NCBI RefSeq assembly: GCF_000144625.1
Contig: NC_014376.1
Location: 4,488,501-4,552,500 of the forward strand
DNA length: 64,000 nt
Origin: [Clostridium] saccharolyticum WM1
Lineage (GTDB): Bacteria > Bacillota > Clostridia > Lachnospirales > Lachnospiraceae
Direction of reading: 5' to 3'
Part shown: positions 46,939 to 56,752 of the stretch, one piece after another
Layout: each line of letters opens with the position of its first letter
How positions within the stretch are numbered: position 1 is the stretch's first letter
Translations under genes and position numbers: made by a program
Notes under the pieces: model-generated
Database searches by the model: none
What the model was told of the DNA's origin: nothing
The model's input: only the letters and a program-made list of their open reading frames with translations

Positions 46939-48867
46939 GTGATAGAAAAGATGAAATTCTTAAGTATCACCGGACCCAAGGAGGATATTGACCGGGTCAT
47001 CGACACCTATTTATCCAAATATGAAATCCATTTGGAAAATGCCCTGTCGGAATTAAAAACAGTAAAGGACTTAAGACCTTATATTGAAACCAATCCATAC
47101 AAGGACGCATACCAGCGTGCCACAGAACTGGCGGAATTACTTCCGCCGGGCAATCAGGCAAACAACAGGAAGTATTTTTCTATTGAGAAGGCCGCTGGAA
47201 TCGTTGCAGAGGTGGGAGAAAAGGTAAAGGATCTTGCGGCTAAGGAGGAAGCCCTTTTGGCTGAGCAAAACTCTTTCCGCCAGTCCCTGGACCGGATCCT
47301 TCCATTTACAGGACTTAATTATGATTTAAGCTCCATCCTTCATTTTAAGTACATTAAATTCCGTTTTGGGCGTATTACACATGAGTATTACAATAAATTT
47401 GAGAGTTACGTCTATGATACCATTGATACCGTCCTTTATAAATGCAGGGAAGATGACCAGTATGTCTGGCTGGTTTATTTTGCTCCGGAAACCATCTCAA
47501 ACCAGATTGATGCGATTTACGCTTCCATGCATTTTGAACGCTTCTTTTTGCCGGATGAGTATGAGGGTACGCCTTTGGATGCCATTCATTATCTGGAAGA
47601 TAAAATCAATACCCTCCAGGCAGATATAAACAGCATCCGCAAGCAGATGTCCGGTCTGCTGTCTGCAAGGCAGGATGACTTATCAGGAGCATTAAACAGG
47701 CTGGAAATTTTCTCCACAAATTTTAACGTGAGGAAACTGGCCGCCTGTACAAAGCAAAATGTAAACACCTTTTATATTATCTGCGGCTGGATGAGCAACC
47801 GGGATGCCGCGGCCTTTCAGAAGGAAATTTCTGATGATAAAAAAACCTTCTGCTTTATGGAGGATGACCATAACAACATTATGAGCAAGCCTCCTACCAA
47901 GCTTCATAATCCGAAGCTATTTAAGCCCTTTGAGATGTTCATACAGATGTATGGCCTGCCGGCATACAATGAGATCGATCCCACCATATTGATCGGTATC
48001 ACCTATTCCTTCCTCTTTGGCTTTATGTTCGGGGATGTAGGGCAGGGGATGTGCCTTCTCCTTGGAGGATTCCTCCTATACCGGCTGAAAAAGATGAATC
48101 TGGCTGCCATTATATCCTGCTGCGGCTTTTTTTCAACTATTTTCGGATTTCTGTTCGGAAGCTTTTTCGGGTTTGAAAATATCATTCACGCCGTATGGCT
48201 CCGTCCTATGGAGCACATGACCAATCTGCCCTTTATCGGAAAACTGAATACCGTATTTATCGTAGCGGTTTCCATCGGCATGGGAATTATCCTGATGACC
48301 ATGGTTTTAAATATCATAAACAGCATCCGCTTCCATGACCCGGAACGGACCCTGTTTGATACAAACGGCACTGCCGGACTTGTATTTTATGCCAGCCTGG
48401 TGCTCACCATCGTCCTTTACATGACAGGAAACTCCATTCCCGCCGCCATGCTCCTGGTAATCATGTTTGTCATCCCGCTGGTTGTCATGTTCTTTAAGGA
48501 ACCCCTCACCAACCTGGTGGAAAAGAAAGCCCAGATCATGCCTAAGGAAAAAGGCATGTTTGTGGTCCAGGGCTTTTTCGAGCTGTTTGAAGTGCTTTTA
48601 AGCTACTTTTCCAACACCCTTTCCTTTGTCCGTGTTGGAGCCTTTGCCGTCAGTCACGCAGCCATGATGGAGGTAGTACTCATGTTATCCGGCGCAGAAG
48701 CAGGAACTCCCAACTGGCTGGTGGTGATTCTCGGTAACCTATTCGTCTGCGGCATGGAAGGCCTGATTGTTGGAATCCAGGTACTGCGTCTGGAATATTA
48801 TGAATTATTCAGCCGTTTTTACCGGGGAACCGGACGCGCATTTAAACCATACGGTAAGAAAAATTAA
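46939..48867 (+). CDS. ntpI: V/A-type ATPase subunit I (membrane stator)
   Basis: A 642-residue protein starting with GTG behind AAAGGGGG. Residues 1-330 are the cytoplasmic coiled-coil arm. Residues 335-640 contain about eight membrane helices, with the conserved FGFMFGDVGQGMCLLLGGF, SYFSNTLSFVRVGAFAVSHA and GMEGLIVGIQVLRLEYYELF segments. The arginine needed for ion release against the K ring lies in SFVRVGAF. It is the partner of subunit K. Confidence 0.96.
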   Translation: MIEKMKFLSITGPKEDIDRVIDTYLSKYEIHLENALSELKTVKDLRPYIETNPYKDAYQRATELAELLPPGNQANNRKYFSIEKAAGIVAEVGEKVKDLAAKEEALLAEQNSFRQSLDRILPFTGLNYDLSSILHFKYIKFRFGRITHEYYNKFESYVYDTIDTVLYKCREDDQYVWLVYFAPETISNQIDAIYASMHFERFFLPDEYEGTPLDAIHYLEDKINTLQADINSIRKQMSGLLSARQDDLSGALNRLEIFSTNFNVRKLAACTKQNVNTFYIICGWMSNRDAAAFQKEISDDKKTFCFMEDDHNNIMSKPPTKLHNPKLFKPFEMFIQMYGLPAYNEIDPTILIGITYSFLFGFMFGDVGQGMCLLLGGFLLYRLKKMNLAAIISCCGFFSTIFGFLFGSFFGFENIIHAVWLRPMEHMTNLPFIGKLNTVFIVAVSIGMGIILMTMVLNIINSIRFHDPERTLFDTNGTAGLVFYASLVLTIVLYMTGNSIPAAMLLVIMFVIPLVVMFFKEPLTNLVEKKAQIMPKEKGMFVVQGFFELFEVLLSYFSNTLSFVRVGAFAVSHAAMMEVVLMLSGAEAGTPNWLVVILGNLFVCGMEGLIVGIQVLRLEYYELFSRFYRGTGRAFKPYGKKN

Positions 48868-48889
48868 AAACAAAAACGGAGGTAATATT

Positions 48890-49321
48890 ATGTCAACCTT
48901 AGTAAAAATTACATTAGCCATCGCTTTAACCTTAAGTATCGCAGTCCCCTTTGGAGCCTTTGCCATGGGCGAAAAAACAAAAGGCCGGTATAAAACCGCA
49001 CTTGGTATCAACGCACTGTTATTTTTCGGAACTGTCATCATTTCCAGTGTATTTATGTTTAACGGCCAGGCTTCTGCTGCCGAAGCAGCCGCCGCAGGTA
49101 CGGGAAGCATCGCAGGAATGGGATATCTGGCTGCCGCTCTTTCCACAGGGCTTGCCTGCATCGGCGGGGGTATTGCCGTTTCCGCGGCTGCCAGTGCTGC
49201 TTTGGGTGCCATCAGCGAGGATGGATCCATACTTGGTAAATCACTGATCTTCGTTGGGCTCGCCGAAGGTGTTTGTCTGTATGGTCTGATCATTTCTTTC
49301 ATGATCTTAGGAAAGCTGTAA
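48890..49321 (+). CDS. ntpK: V/A-type ATPase proteolipid subunit K
   Basis: A 143-residue proteolipid. The ATG at 48890 (MSTLVKITLAIALT) has GGAGGT 7 bases upstream; earlier in-frame starts lie inside ntpI. The second hairpin carries the ion-binding glutamate in GLAEGVCLYGLIISFMI. The first half (residues 1-65) has two hydrophobic segments but no matching carboxylate. The Gln and Thr ligands of the Enterococcus hirae Na+ site are replaced (IGGGIAV; LAEGV), which points to proton transport. This is inference from residue identity. Confidence 0.9.
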   Translation: MSTLVKITLAIALTLSIAVPFGAFAMGEKTKGRYKTALGINALLFFGTVIISSVFMFNGQASAAEAAAAGTGSIAGMGYLAAALSTGLACIGGGIAVSAAASAALGAISEDGSILGKSLIFVGLAEGVCLYGLIISFMILGKL

Positions 49322-49324
49322 CCA

Positions 49325-49633
49325 ATGAAAATGTATTTGATCAGCGACAACGTGGACACCTGGACCGGCATGAGGCTGGCCGGAGTAGAGGGTGCTGTCG
49401 TACATGAAAAGGCGGAACTGAAACGCGAACTGGATAAAGTCCTGGCCGATAAGGAAATCGGGATCATTCTTTTGACGGAGAAATTCGGAAAAGAGTTTCC
49501 GGATATCATCAATGATGTAAAGCTGAACCGCAAGCTCCCATTGATTGTAGAGATCCCTGACCGCCATGGAACCGGCCGCAAGCCCAACTTTATCACGGAT
49601 TACGTGAATGAAGCCATCGGATTAAAACTATAA
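49325..49633 (+). CDS. ntpF: V/A-type ATPase subunit F
   Basis: A 102-residue small Rossmann-like rotor subunit. MKMYLISDNVDTWTGMRLAG and the segment IGIILLTEKFGKEFPDII are characteristic. It starts 3 bases after ntpK, so it is translationally coupled. Confidence 0.93.
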   Translation: MKMYLISDNVDTWTGMRLAGVEGAVVHEKAELKRELDKVLADKEIGIILLTEKFGKEFPDIINDVKLNRKLPLIVEIPDRHGTGRKPNFITDYVNEAIGLKL

Positions 49634-49649
49634 GAAAGAGGTGGTCATC

Positions 49650-50252
49650 TTGACAACTGAGGAAAAATTACAGCATTTCCTGGAATTTTGTATGGAAGAT
49701 GCCAGAACCCGCAGTGCAAAGATGCTTGATGAATATACGGCAGCCTTAGAGCAGACCTTTTCGGAGCATCAGGAGGATGCCAAAAGCCGGGCCGCCCGGG
49801 AAGTGGCTCTGGAAAGTGAACGGATCGAACGGGAAATCAATAAAAAGCTTTCACTGGAACAGATCGGCATGAAGCGGGTCTTTGGTAAGAAACAGGATGA
49901 ACTGAAAGATAAGCTGTTTTCAGAACTGCGGGACAAACTGGCCAGATTTATGGAATCCCCGGAATATACCAGGCTTTTGGAAAAACAGATAAAGGAAGCC
50001 AAGGCACTGGCAGGAAAAGAATTCATTACGATTTATATGGATCCTGCGGATGAAGATAAGGTCAACGAACTGTCAATTACAGGCGGCTCTGATATCCGGT
50101 TAAGTGAATATTCCTTTCTGGGCGGAACCAGGGCCGTTATCCCTTCCAGGCATATTTTAATAGACAATTCCTTTCAAACCAAGCTGGCGGAGGCAAAACG
50201 GGACTTCCGCTTTGATGTAAAGGATCTGATGGGAGGTACGGACAATGACTAA
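49650..50252 (+). CDS. ntpE: V/A-type ATPase subunit E
   Basis: A peripheral stalk subunit of about 200 residues: long charged coiled coil (residues 1-110), then a globular domain with SEYSFLGGTRAVIPS. I choose TTG at 49650 because AGAGGTGG lies 5 bases upstream; a GTG at 49641 inside that site would add three residues. Its end overlaps the start of ntpA by 8 bases. Confidence 0.88.
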   Translation: MTTEEKLQHFLEFCMEDARTRSAKMLDEYTAALEQTFSEHQEDAKSRAAREVALESERIEREINKKLSLEQIGMKRVFGKKQDELKDKLFSELRDKLARFMESPEYTRLLEKQIKEAKALAGKEFITIYMDPADEDKVNELSITGGSDIRLSEYSFLGGTRAVIPSRHILIDNSFQTKLAEAKRDFRFDVKDLMGGTDND

Positions 50253-52011
50253 TACAGGCACTATTTCCGGTATCAACGGCCCTGTGATCTATTTAAAGGG
50301 CGATTCCGGATTCCGAATGAATGAAATGGTCTATGTGGGCAGAGACCACCTGGTAGGTGAGGTCATCGGCCTTACGGACCGCCGCACCATTGTCCAGGTG
50401 TATGAGGAAACCAGCGGCCTAAAGCCGGGAGAAACCGTCACTTCCTCCGGCTTTCCCGTATCCGTCACACTGGCTCCCGGTATTTTAAATAACATCTTTG
50501 ACGGGATCGAACGTCCTTTAAGTGAGATTTCAAAGACCGGAGGAGCATACATTGACCGGGGCATTCATGTGGATTCCCTTGACAACGCAAAGCTCTGGAA
50601 TACCCACATAACCGTAAAAAAGGGAGATCACTTATTCCCCGGAGCTATCATTGCAGAGGTTCCTGAAACTCCTGCCATTGTCCATAAGGTCATGATTCCT
50701 CCCGATATGGAAGGTTATGTCCTTGATGTTGTGGAAGATGGTGATTATACCATTTCTGATCCCCTGCTGACTCTCCAGCTGACTGACGGATCTGAAACCA
50801 AGATCACCATGACCCAGAAATGGCCCATTCGTGTTCCGAGGCCCATATTAAAGAGATATCCGGCAGGAAAGCCACTGATCACCGGACAGCGAATCATTGA
50901 TACCCTGTTCCCGCTTGCAAAGGGAGGCACCGCCTGTATACCCGGGGGCTTTGGTACAGGAAAAACCATGACCCAGCATCAGATCGCCAAATGGTCTGAT
51001 GCGGATATTATTATTTATATCGGATGCGGGGAACGGGGCAACGAGATGACCCAGGTGCTTGAGGAATTCTCTGAACTCATTGACCCCCGCTCCGGAAATC
51101 CACTGATGGACCGGACCACCCTCATCGCCAATACCTCCAACATGCCCGTAGCCGCCCGGGAAGCCAGTCTTTATTCGGGACTGACCCTGGCGGAATATTA
51201 CCGGGATATGGGATATCATGTGGCAATCATGGCAGACTCCACCTCCCGTTGGGCGGAAGCCTTAAGGGAGCTGTCCGGACGTCTGGAAGAAATGCCTGCG
51301 GAGGAAGGCTTCCCGGCTTATCTGGCTTCCCGTTTATCGGCTTTCTATGAAAGAGCCGGAATGATGCAGAACATGAACGGAACCGAAGGCTCGGTCACTA
51401 TCATCGGAGCCGTATCTCCTCAGGGAGGCGATTTCTCTGAACCTGTGACCCAGAACACCAAGCGTTTTGTGCGCTGCTTCTGGGGCCTGGACCGGAACTT
51501 GGCAAACGAACGTCATTTCCCGGCCATCCACTGGCTCAGCAGCTATTCTGAATATTTGACGGACCTAGCGCCCTGGTATGTGGAAAACGTGGATAAGAAA
51601 TTTGTAGACTACAGAAACCGCCTTGTCTTTCTTCTGACCCAGGAAAGCAGCCTTATGGAGATCGTAAAGCTTATCGGCGGAGACATGCTGCCGGATGACC
51701 AGAAGCTGATACTGGAAATTTCCAAGGTCATCCGGATCGGTTTTTTGCAGCAGAACGCATTCCATAAAGAAGATACCTGCGTTCCAATGGAAAAGCAGTT
51801 TCGTATGATGGACTTAATCCTTTATTTATACAAGAAATCCCGTTCCCTGGTTTCCATGGGTATGCCTATGTCTGTATTAAAGGAAGATCCAATTTTCGAT
51901 AAGATCATTTCCATTAAATATGATGTACCTAACGACAGACTTGATATGTTTGATGACTACAAAAAGCAGGTAGATGCTTTCTATGATTCCGTCATCGAAC
52001 GCAACGCATAG
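50245..52011 (+). CDS. ntpA: V/A-type ATPase catalytic subunit A
   Basis: A 588-residue catalytic subunit. It has P-loop [17 protein letters not shown], the glutamate segment [17 protein letters not shown], and the A-subunit specific non-homologous insertion after the N-terminal barrel. The stretch [20 protein letters not shown] is typical. It forms the catalytic hexamer with B. Confidence 0.97.
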   Translation: MTNTGTISGINGPVIYLKGDSGFRMNEMVYVGRDHLVGEVIGLTDRRTIVQVYEETSGLKPGETVTSSGFPVSVTLAPGILNNIFDGIERPLSEISKTGGAYIDRGIHVDSLDNAKLWNTHITVKKGDHLFPGAIIAEVPETPAIVHKVMIPPDMEGYVLDVVEDGDYTISDPLLTLQLTDGSETKITMTQKWPIRVPRPILKRYPAGKPLITGQRIIDTLFPLAKGGTACIPGGFGTGKTMTQHQIAKWSDADIIIYIGCGERGNEMTQVLEEFSELIDPRSGNPLMDRTTLIANTSNMPVAAREASLYSGLTLAEYYRDMGYHVAIMADSTSRWAEALRELSGRLEEMPAEEGFPAYLASRLSAFYERAGMMQNMNGTEGSVTIIGAVSPQGGDFSEPVTQNTKRFVRCFWGLDRNLANERHFPAIHWLSSYSEYLTDLAPWYVENVDKKFVDYRNRLVFLLTQESSLMEIVKLIGGDMLPDDQKLILEISKVIRIGFLQQNAFHKEDTCVPMEKQFRMMDLILYLYKKSRSLVSMGMPMSVLKEDPIFDKIISIKYDVPNDRLDMFDDYKKQVDAFYDSVIERNA

Positions 52012-52025
52012 GGAGGAGGCAGACT

Positions 52026-53429
52026 ATGGCTATCGAATATTTAGGACTAAGTGCAATCAACGGTCCCCTGGTGGTTTTGGAAGGCGTCCAGAATGCTGCT
52101 TTCGACGAAATCGTGGAAATGACCGTAGAAAAAAAGACAAAGAAACTGGGACGCATCATTGAAGTTTACGAGGATAAGGCCATCATCCAGGTATTTGAGG
52201 GGACTGATGGGCTGGCCTTAAGGAATGTTCATACCCGCCTTACGGGACATCCTATGGAACTTGCCGTGTCGGAAGACATGCTGGGACGTACCTTTAACGG
52301 CATCGGTGAGCCCATAGACGGACTTGGAGACATCAGCTCCGACATCCGTCTGGATATTAACGGAAAGCCTTTAAATCCCGTTACCAGGGAATACCCAAGG
52401 GATTATATCCGCACCGGGATCTCAGCCATTGACGGGCTGATGACCCTGATCCGGGGACAAAAGCTTCCTATCTTCTCAGGAAACGGCCTTCCCCATGATG
52501 AACTGGCTGCCCAGATCGTACAGCAGGCCTCCTTAGGGGATGATTCCCTTTCCAGTGAACAATTTGCTGTGGTATTTGCTGCCATGGGGGTGAAATACGA
52601 TGTGGCGGACTTCTTCCGCCGTACCTTTGAGGAAAGCGGCGTTTCCGACCATGTCGCCATGTTCATCAATCTGGCTAACGATCCGGTAGTGGAACGTCTG
52701 ATTACACCTAAGGTAGCCCTGACCCTGGCAGAATACTTGGCTTTTGAAAAGGGAATGCACATACTGGTGATTTTGACCGATATGACCGCCTATGCGGAGG
52801 CTCTTCGTGAGGTTTCCTCTTCAAAGGGTGAAATCCCTTCCAGAAAGGGTTATCCCGGCTATTTATACAGCGAGCTGGCTTCCCTTTACGAACGGGCCGG
52901 CATTGTAAAGGACCGCCATGGTTCCGTGACCCAGATTCCCATTCTGACTATGCCTAACGACGACATCACCCATCCCATTCCGGACCTTACGGGATACATT
53001 ACGGAAGGCCAGATCGTTCTGGACCGCAGTTTATACGGCCAGTCGGTTTATCCGCCGATTAACGTCCTTCCTTCCTTAAGCCGTCTGATGAAGGACGGCA
53101 TTGGAGAAGGTTATACAAGAGCCGATCATCAAGGGCTTGCAAACCAGCTGTTCTCCTGCTACGCAAAGGTTGGAGACGCCAGAGCCCTGGCATCGGTCAT
53201 CGGTGAGGATGAACTGTCTCCCATTGATAAAAAATATCTGATATTCGGAAAAGAATTTGAAAACCGGTTTGTGGGACAGGGAAACCATGCCAACCGGAAC
53301 ATCATAGAAACCCTTACCATTGGCTGGGAGCTTTTAGGACTTCTTCCAAGAGCCGAGCTGGACCGTATCGACACCAAGGTCTTAGACCAGTATTACAAGC
53401 CAACCACCCTTGGCGGATGGTCAGAATAG
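52026..53429 (+). CDS. ntpB: V/A-type ATPase regulatory subunit B
   Basis: A 467-residue non-catalytic subunit. The P-loop position reads [13 protein letters not shown], lacking the Lys-Thr of a Walker A, as expected for B. The stretch [19 protein letters not shown], then [18 protein letters not shown], carries the arginine that reaches the A-subunit nucleotide. GGGAGGAGG lies before the ATG. Confidence 0.97.
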   Translation: MAIEYLGLSAINGPLVVLEGVQNAAFDEIVEMTVEKKTKKLGRIIEVYEDKAIIQVFEGTDGLALRNVHTRLTGHPMELAVSEDMLGRTFNGIGEPIDGLGDISSDIRLDINGKPLNPVTREYPRDYIRTGISAIDGLMTLIRGQKLPIFSGNGLPHDELAAQIVQQASLGDDSLSSEQFAVVFAAMGVKYDVADFFRRTFEESGVSDHVAMFINLANDPVVERLITPKVALTLAEYLAFEKGMHILVILTDMTAYAEALREVSSSKGEIPSRKGYPGYLYSELASLYERAGIVKDRHGSVTQIPILTMPNDDITHPIPDLTGYITEGQIVLDRSLYGQSVYPPINVLPSLSRLMKDGIGEGYTRADHQGLANQLFSCYAKVGDARALASVIGEDELSPIDKKYLIFGKEFENRFVGQGNHANRNIIETLTIGWELLGLLPRAELDRIDTKVLDQYYKPTTLGGWSE

Positions 53430-53440
53430 GAGGGATATCC

Positions 53441-54061
53441 ATGAATCCCAATACATTTCCCACCAAGGGGAATTTAATCCTCGCGAAAAGCTCTCTGGCC
53501 TTAGCCAGACAGGGCTATGAGCTGATGGATAAAAAAAGGAACATCCTCATCAAGGAGCTGATGAGCCTGATTGATGAAGCAAAGGGCATCCAGTCGGAAA
53601 TCGACGTCACCTTTACCTCCGCCTACAAGGCCCTGCAAAAGGCCAACATCGAGCTGGGAATCAACTATGTACAGGACATTGCCCTGGCTGTTCCTGTGGA
53701 CAATTCGGTACGCATCAAAACCAGAAGCATCATGGGAACAGAGATTCCTCTGGTTGAGCATGATGAAATGCCCTTAAACCTGACCTATGCCTATTACAGC
53801 ACCAGGGAATCCCTGGATGAAGCCCGTTACCAGTTTGAAAAGGTAAAGAAGCTGACGGTAAAGCTTTCCATGGTAGAGAACTCCGCCTACCGTCTGGCAA
53901 ACAGCATTAAAAGGACGCAGAAACGGGCCAATGCCTTAAAGAACATTACCATACCCAGGTATGAGACCCTGACAAAGAATATTACCAATTCACTGGAAGA
54001 AAAGGACAGGGAGGAGTTTACTAGGCTTAAGGTGATCAAGAGGAATAAGAATGGAATTTAG
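53441..54061 (+). CDS. ntpD: V/A-type ATPase subunit D (central shaft)
   Basis: A 206-residue coiled-coil shaft. The ATG at 53441 (MNPNTFPTKGNLILAK) has GGAGG upstream; a longer frame from 53417 would overlap ntpB. N-terminal and C-terminal helices (LTVKLSMVENSAYRLANSIK; TQKRANALKNITIPRYETLT) pair inside the A3B3 ring. It is last in the operon; a terminator-like hairpin follows. Confidence 0.93.
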   Translation: MNPNTFPTKGNLILAKSSLALARQGYELMDKKRNILIKELMSLIDEAKGIQSEIDVTFTSAYKALQKANIELGINYVQDIALAVPVDNSVRIKTRSIMGTEIPLVEHDEMPLNLTYAYYSTRESLDEARYQFEKVKKLTVKLSMVENSAYRLANSIKRTQKRANALKNITIPRYETLTKNITNSLEEKDREEFTRLKVIKRNKNGI

Positions 54062-54112
54062 CGGCCGGTATCAGGAGCCGTACAATGCATTTGACATCAG
54101 AAGCTTATAAGC

Positions 54113-54172
54113 CATAAGGATCGGAGAAGGAAACTTCAGCAGTCAGTTTCCCGTCCCCGGTCCTTTGTTTTC
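54113..54172 (+). terminator. Likely terminator of the V/A-ATPase operon
   Basis: GGATCGGAGAAGGAAAC pairs imperfectly with GTTTCCCGTCCCCGGTCC, followed by TTTGTTTTC. The stem has mismatches, so the call is moderate. Confidence 0.55.
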
Positions 54173-54266
54173 ATATTTTTTAAAATTTATCCTATAAAAA
54201 ATGAACCAAATGGGACTTTGGTGACTCTTATTATCAGATGCATCTAAAAAGGAAAGGAAACAGGTT

Positions 54267-54884
54267 ATGATGGAAGAAAAAAGGGCTTTGGTAGAGAACA
54301 TGATCAATGGCAGCGAAGCAGCATTTGACGAACTATACCGTTCCTATTCCGGAAAGCTGTACCGTATGGCGTATTTTATTACCGGCAACCAAAGTGACAG
54401 TGAGGACATTTTGCAGGAGACATTTGTAAAATGCTATCTCTACAAGTCAAAATTAAAGCAAGCAGAACGTTTTGAGCCGTGGATGTATCAGATCCTGGTC
54501 CGAACCGCATGGAGGCTGGAACGAAAGAAAAAAGGGAGAGCCGAGATCTCTTTCGAAGGCATTTTGGAAAATGAGGAGGATAAAAAGAGCGCGGAACACA
54601 TCCGGGAGGATAAACAAACAGACGGGCCATTGGAATCTGTTTTAGAGGCAGAAACAGCAAAGGAAATCCAGGCAGCACTCAGCCATCTGGATATGAAATA
54701 CCGCACAGTGGTACTTCTGTATTATTACAACGAATTAAGCACCAGAGAGATTGCTCAAATTACAGGAGCCATGGAAGGAACGGTAAAATCCCGTCTGCAT
54801 AAGGCAAGAAAACTGCTTAAGGATTTATTAAAAGCTGACGGCGCTGAAAAAACAGAAATGGAAAGGGGATTTTGTCATGGATGA
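54267..54884 (+). CDS. ECF RNA polymerase sigma factor
   Basis: A 205-residue sigma-70 family member. Region 2 is FDELYRSYSGKLYRMAYFIT, DSEDILQETFVKCYL, and region 4 is LSHLDMKYRTVVLLYYYNEL, STREIAQITGAMEGTVKSRL. It directs RNA polymerase to extracytoplasmic stress promoters. Its stop overlaps the anti-sigma candidate by 8 bases, so they form one operon. The target promoters were not identified. Confidence 0.93.
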   Translation: MMEEKRALVENMINGSEAAFDELYRSYSGKLYRMAYFITGNQSDSEDILQETFVKCYLYKSKLKQAERFEPWMYQILVRTAWRLERKKKGRAEISFEGILENEEDKKSAEHIREDKQTDGPLESVLEAETAKEIQAALSHLDMKYRTVVLLYYYNELSTREIAQITGAMEGTVKSRLHKARKLLKDLLKADGAEKTEMERGFCHG

Positions 54885-55662
54885 CAGAAAAGATGACAGA
54901 TTAAAGCAAATCATAAAGGCTGAATTGGATCAGGTAATGCCGGATGGCCGGGCAGAGGATCGTTGTCTTAGAGAAATTCATAAAAAAATAGAAATGAGGA
55001 GCAGAAATATGAAGTTTAATAAAAAGAGAATGGTGGCAGCTTTGGCTGCAATGTGCACTATAACGGTAATGGGAACTGTTACAGCAATAGCAGGAGGTAA
55101 AATTACAAGTCTTATGAGCTCTGTATCCCGCAATGAAATGGTACATTCAAAGGATGCGCTGATCCAGTCAGCCAAAAGCAAGATGGGAACCGTCCCAAAG
55201 CTGGTAGATACCTTTTCCAACGGCCTTGCTTTTAACGAAGGCATCATAACAAACGTGGAAGGAAGAGATGAGAACCAGAATCCAATGATCACCTACCCGG
55301 AACTCTATGCCGGCTATGGGGAAAATAACCGTGTTGCACTTGACGTCTACCAGCACCAGGACATGATTTCCCAGGATTCTTCCGATGCAAAAAAACAAGA
55401 GGTTTATAAGGATATCACTTTATCAGCCTATGAATATAACTATCTGTTTCTGCCGCCGGATGCCAAACCATCTGAGGAAGACTTAAAGCTGGAAGAAGAA
55501 GGGAAGCTGATGATCAGCTACGGAAGCAGCCAAGAAGAGCGTAAGATATACCGTCATGTGGGCTGGAGTGAAAATAATATGGTGTATTCCCTCAGCTCCG
55601 CTGATGATTTAAGCTGTGACGATTTATTTGCTATGGCAAAGGAAGTGATTGACGCAAAGTAA
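54877..55662 (+). CDS. Membrane anti-sigma factor candidate
   Basis: A 261-residue protein. Residues 1-50 are charged and cytoplasmic, residues about 52-72 a membrane helix (MVAALAAMCTITVMGTVTAI), and the remaining 190 residues are extracellular, in the style of DUF4179-like anti-sigma partners. It overlaps the ECF sigma gene by 8 bases. No zinc anti-sigma motif (HxxxCxxC) is present. The inferred role is to bind the sigma factor at the membrane and release it on a signal. Confidence 0.75.
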   Translation: MDDRKDDRLKQIIKAELDQVMPDGRAEDRCLREIHKKIEMRSRNMKFNKKRMVAALAAMCTITVMGTVTAIAGGKITSLMSSVSRNEMVHSKDALIQSAKSKMGTVPKLVDTFSNGLAFNEGIITNVEGRDENQNPMITYPELYAGYGENNRVALDVYQHQDMISQDSSDAKKQEVYKDITLSAYEYNYLFLPPDAKPSEEDLKLEEEGKLMISYGSSQEERKIYRHVGWSENNMVYSLSSADDLSCDDLFAMAKEVIDAK

Positions 55663-55718
55663 AATTTCCATAGATAAAAGCAGAAGATAATGGCCCCAGC
55701 GGGTCTGTGATACTTTAT

Positions 55719-55768
55719 AAGAGGAAGAACCTGGAAGCATATTGCCTGCTTCCAGGTTCTTCCTTAAC
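55719..55768. terminator. Strong hairpin between converging operons
   Basis: AGGAAGAACCTGGAAGC pairs with GCTTCCAGGTTCTTCCT across a 9-base loop. T-runs are short, but the stem of 17 bp is perfect. Confidence 0.75.
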
Positions 55769-55804
55769 CGTTTCCAAGCCGGCCTGCTGACATTGGCCAT
55801 TGGT

Positions 55805-56689
55805 TTACAGGCGGCTAAGTTGGGGAGCTGTTGATGCATTATTTAGAAATTCGACGCCTTCCTGAAAATAATGATAAAGCCGGAATTCCATTTCCAGAAT
55901 ATAAATTCCTTTAAAACCTTCAAAAAAAGGCAGCACCTGGTTCCAAGGGATCTCCCCCCACTGAGGCGGCAGATGCAAATCACCGATTCCTTTTGAAAAA
56001 TTATCCATATAATTTTTCATTTCACCATGCTTTCCGAAATTATCATGCACATGGAGGTGCACGGCCAAAGGAGCCATATTACGGATATCCGATATGTAAT
56101 CCCGGTCATAGTTTTGGGCTGACAGATAAGCATGACCGAAATCTAACGTAATCCCGCAATTATTACAGCCTATCCTCCCGATATGTGCTGCTAAATCCTT
56201 CGGATTTACCCCCAGCATCATCCGGGATTTTTCAATATCCCCTGCATAGTACGGATTTTCTATCCCTATCCGGACACCTCCGGCATACTGTGCTATTGTT
56301 TTATAATAGGCAATATCCTTTAAAAGACCGTCTTCATCATCCACTGCCAGAGGACTGGCATGGACCGTTATGTTTGGGGCACCGATTTGTTTTGCAAAGT
56401 CTATGCAGGACTGAAAAAACGCCAGACTTTCCGCCTCTTCCATGGCATGAGGATGAAAACGATAAGGCATATGAATGGAATAGGTAAAATCATAATCCAT
56501 TAAAATCTGCTTCACAGCCGATACCCGCTGCTTTAAAAGCCTGCCATTTAAAAGTACATCCATAGAATGCATAATCAATTCGCAGCAATTTCCCCCTGAA
56601 GCCCGGACCAGATCCAGGCAATGCCTCAATTTACTGTCATCTCCGTCTATCCAGTCGGCATTCAGGCCAATTCCAATCTGTTTGTTCAC
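55805..56689 (-). CDS. TIM-barrel sugar-phosphate isomerase/epimerase-like protein
   Basis: A 294-residue AP_endonuc_2 family enzyme. Metal ligands are likely in IRIGIENPYYAGD (Glu), ITLDFGHAYLSAQ (Asp, His), VHLHVHDNFGKHGE (His) and IYILEMEF (Glu). It isomerises or epimerises a sugar or sugar acid. It is the last gene of the LacI-PfkB-GH4-ABC cluster; the 63-base gap to the ATPase gene makes cotranscription likely. Confidence 0.85.
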   Translation of the reverse strand: MNKQIGIGLNADWIDGDDSKLRHCLDLVRASGGNCCELIMHSMDVLLNGRLLKQRVSAVKQILMDYDFTYSIHMPYRFHPHAMEEAESLAFFQSCIDFAKQIGAPNITVHASPLAVDDEDGLLKDIAYYKTIAQYAGGVRIGIENPYYAGDIEKSRMMLGVNPKDLAAHIGRIGCNNCGITLDFGHAYLSAQNYDRDYISDIRNMAPLAVHLHVHDNFGKHGEMKNYMDNFSKGIGDLHLPPQWGEIPWNQVLPFFEGFKGIYILEMEFRLYHYFQEGVEFLNNASTAPQLSRL

Positions 56690-56752
56690 ATTCTTATCTC
56701 CTATACAAATATATAAACCTAAGAGCAGCCTTCGTTTTTATTATGATTATTG

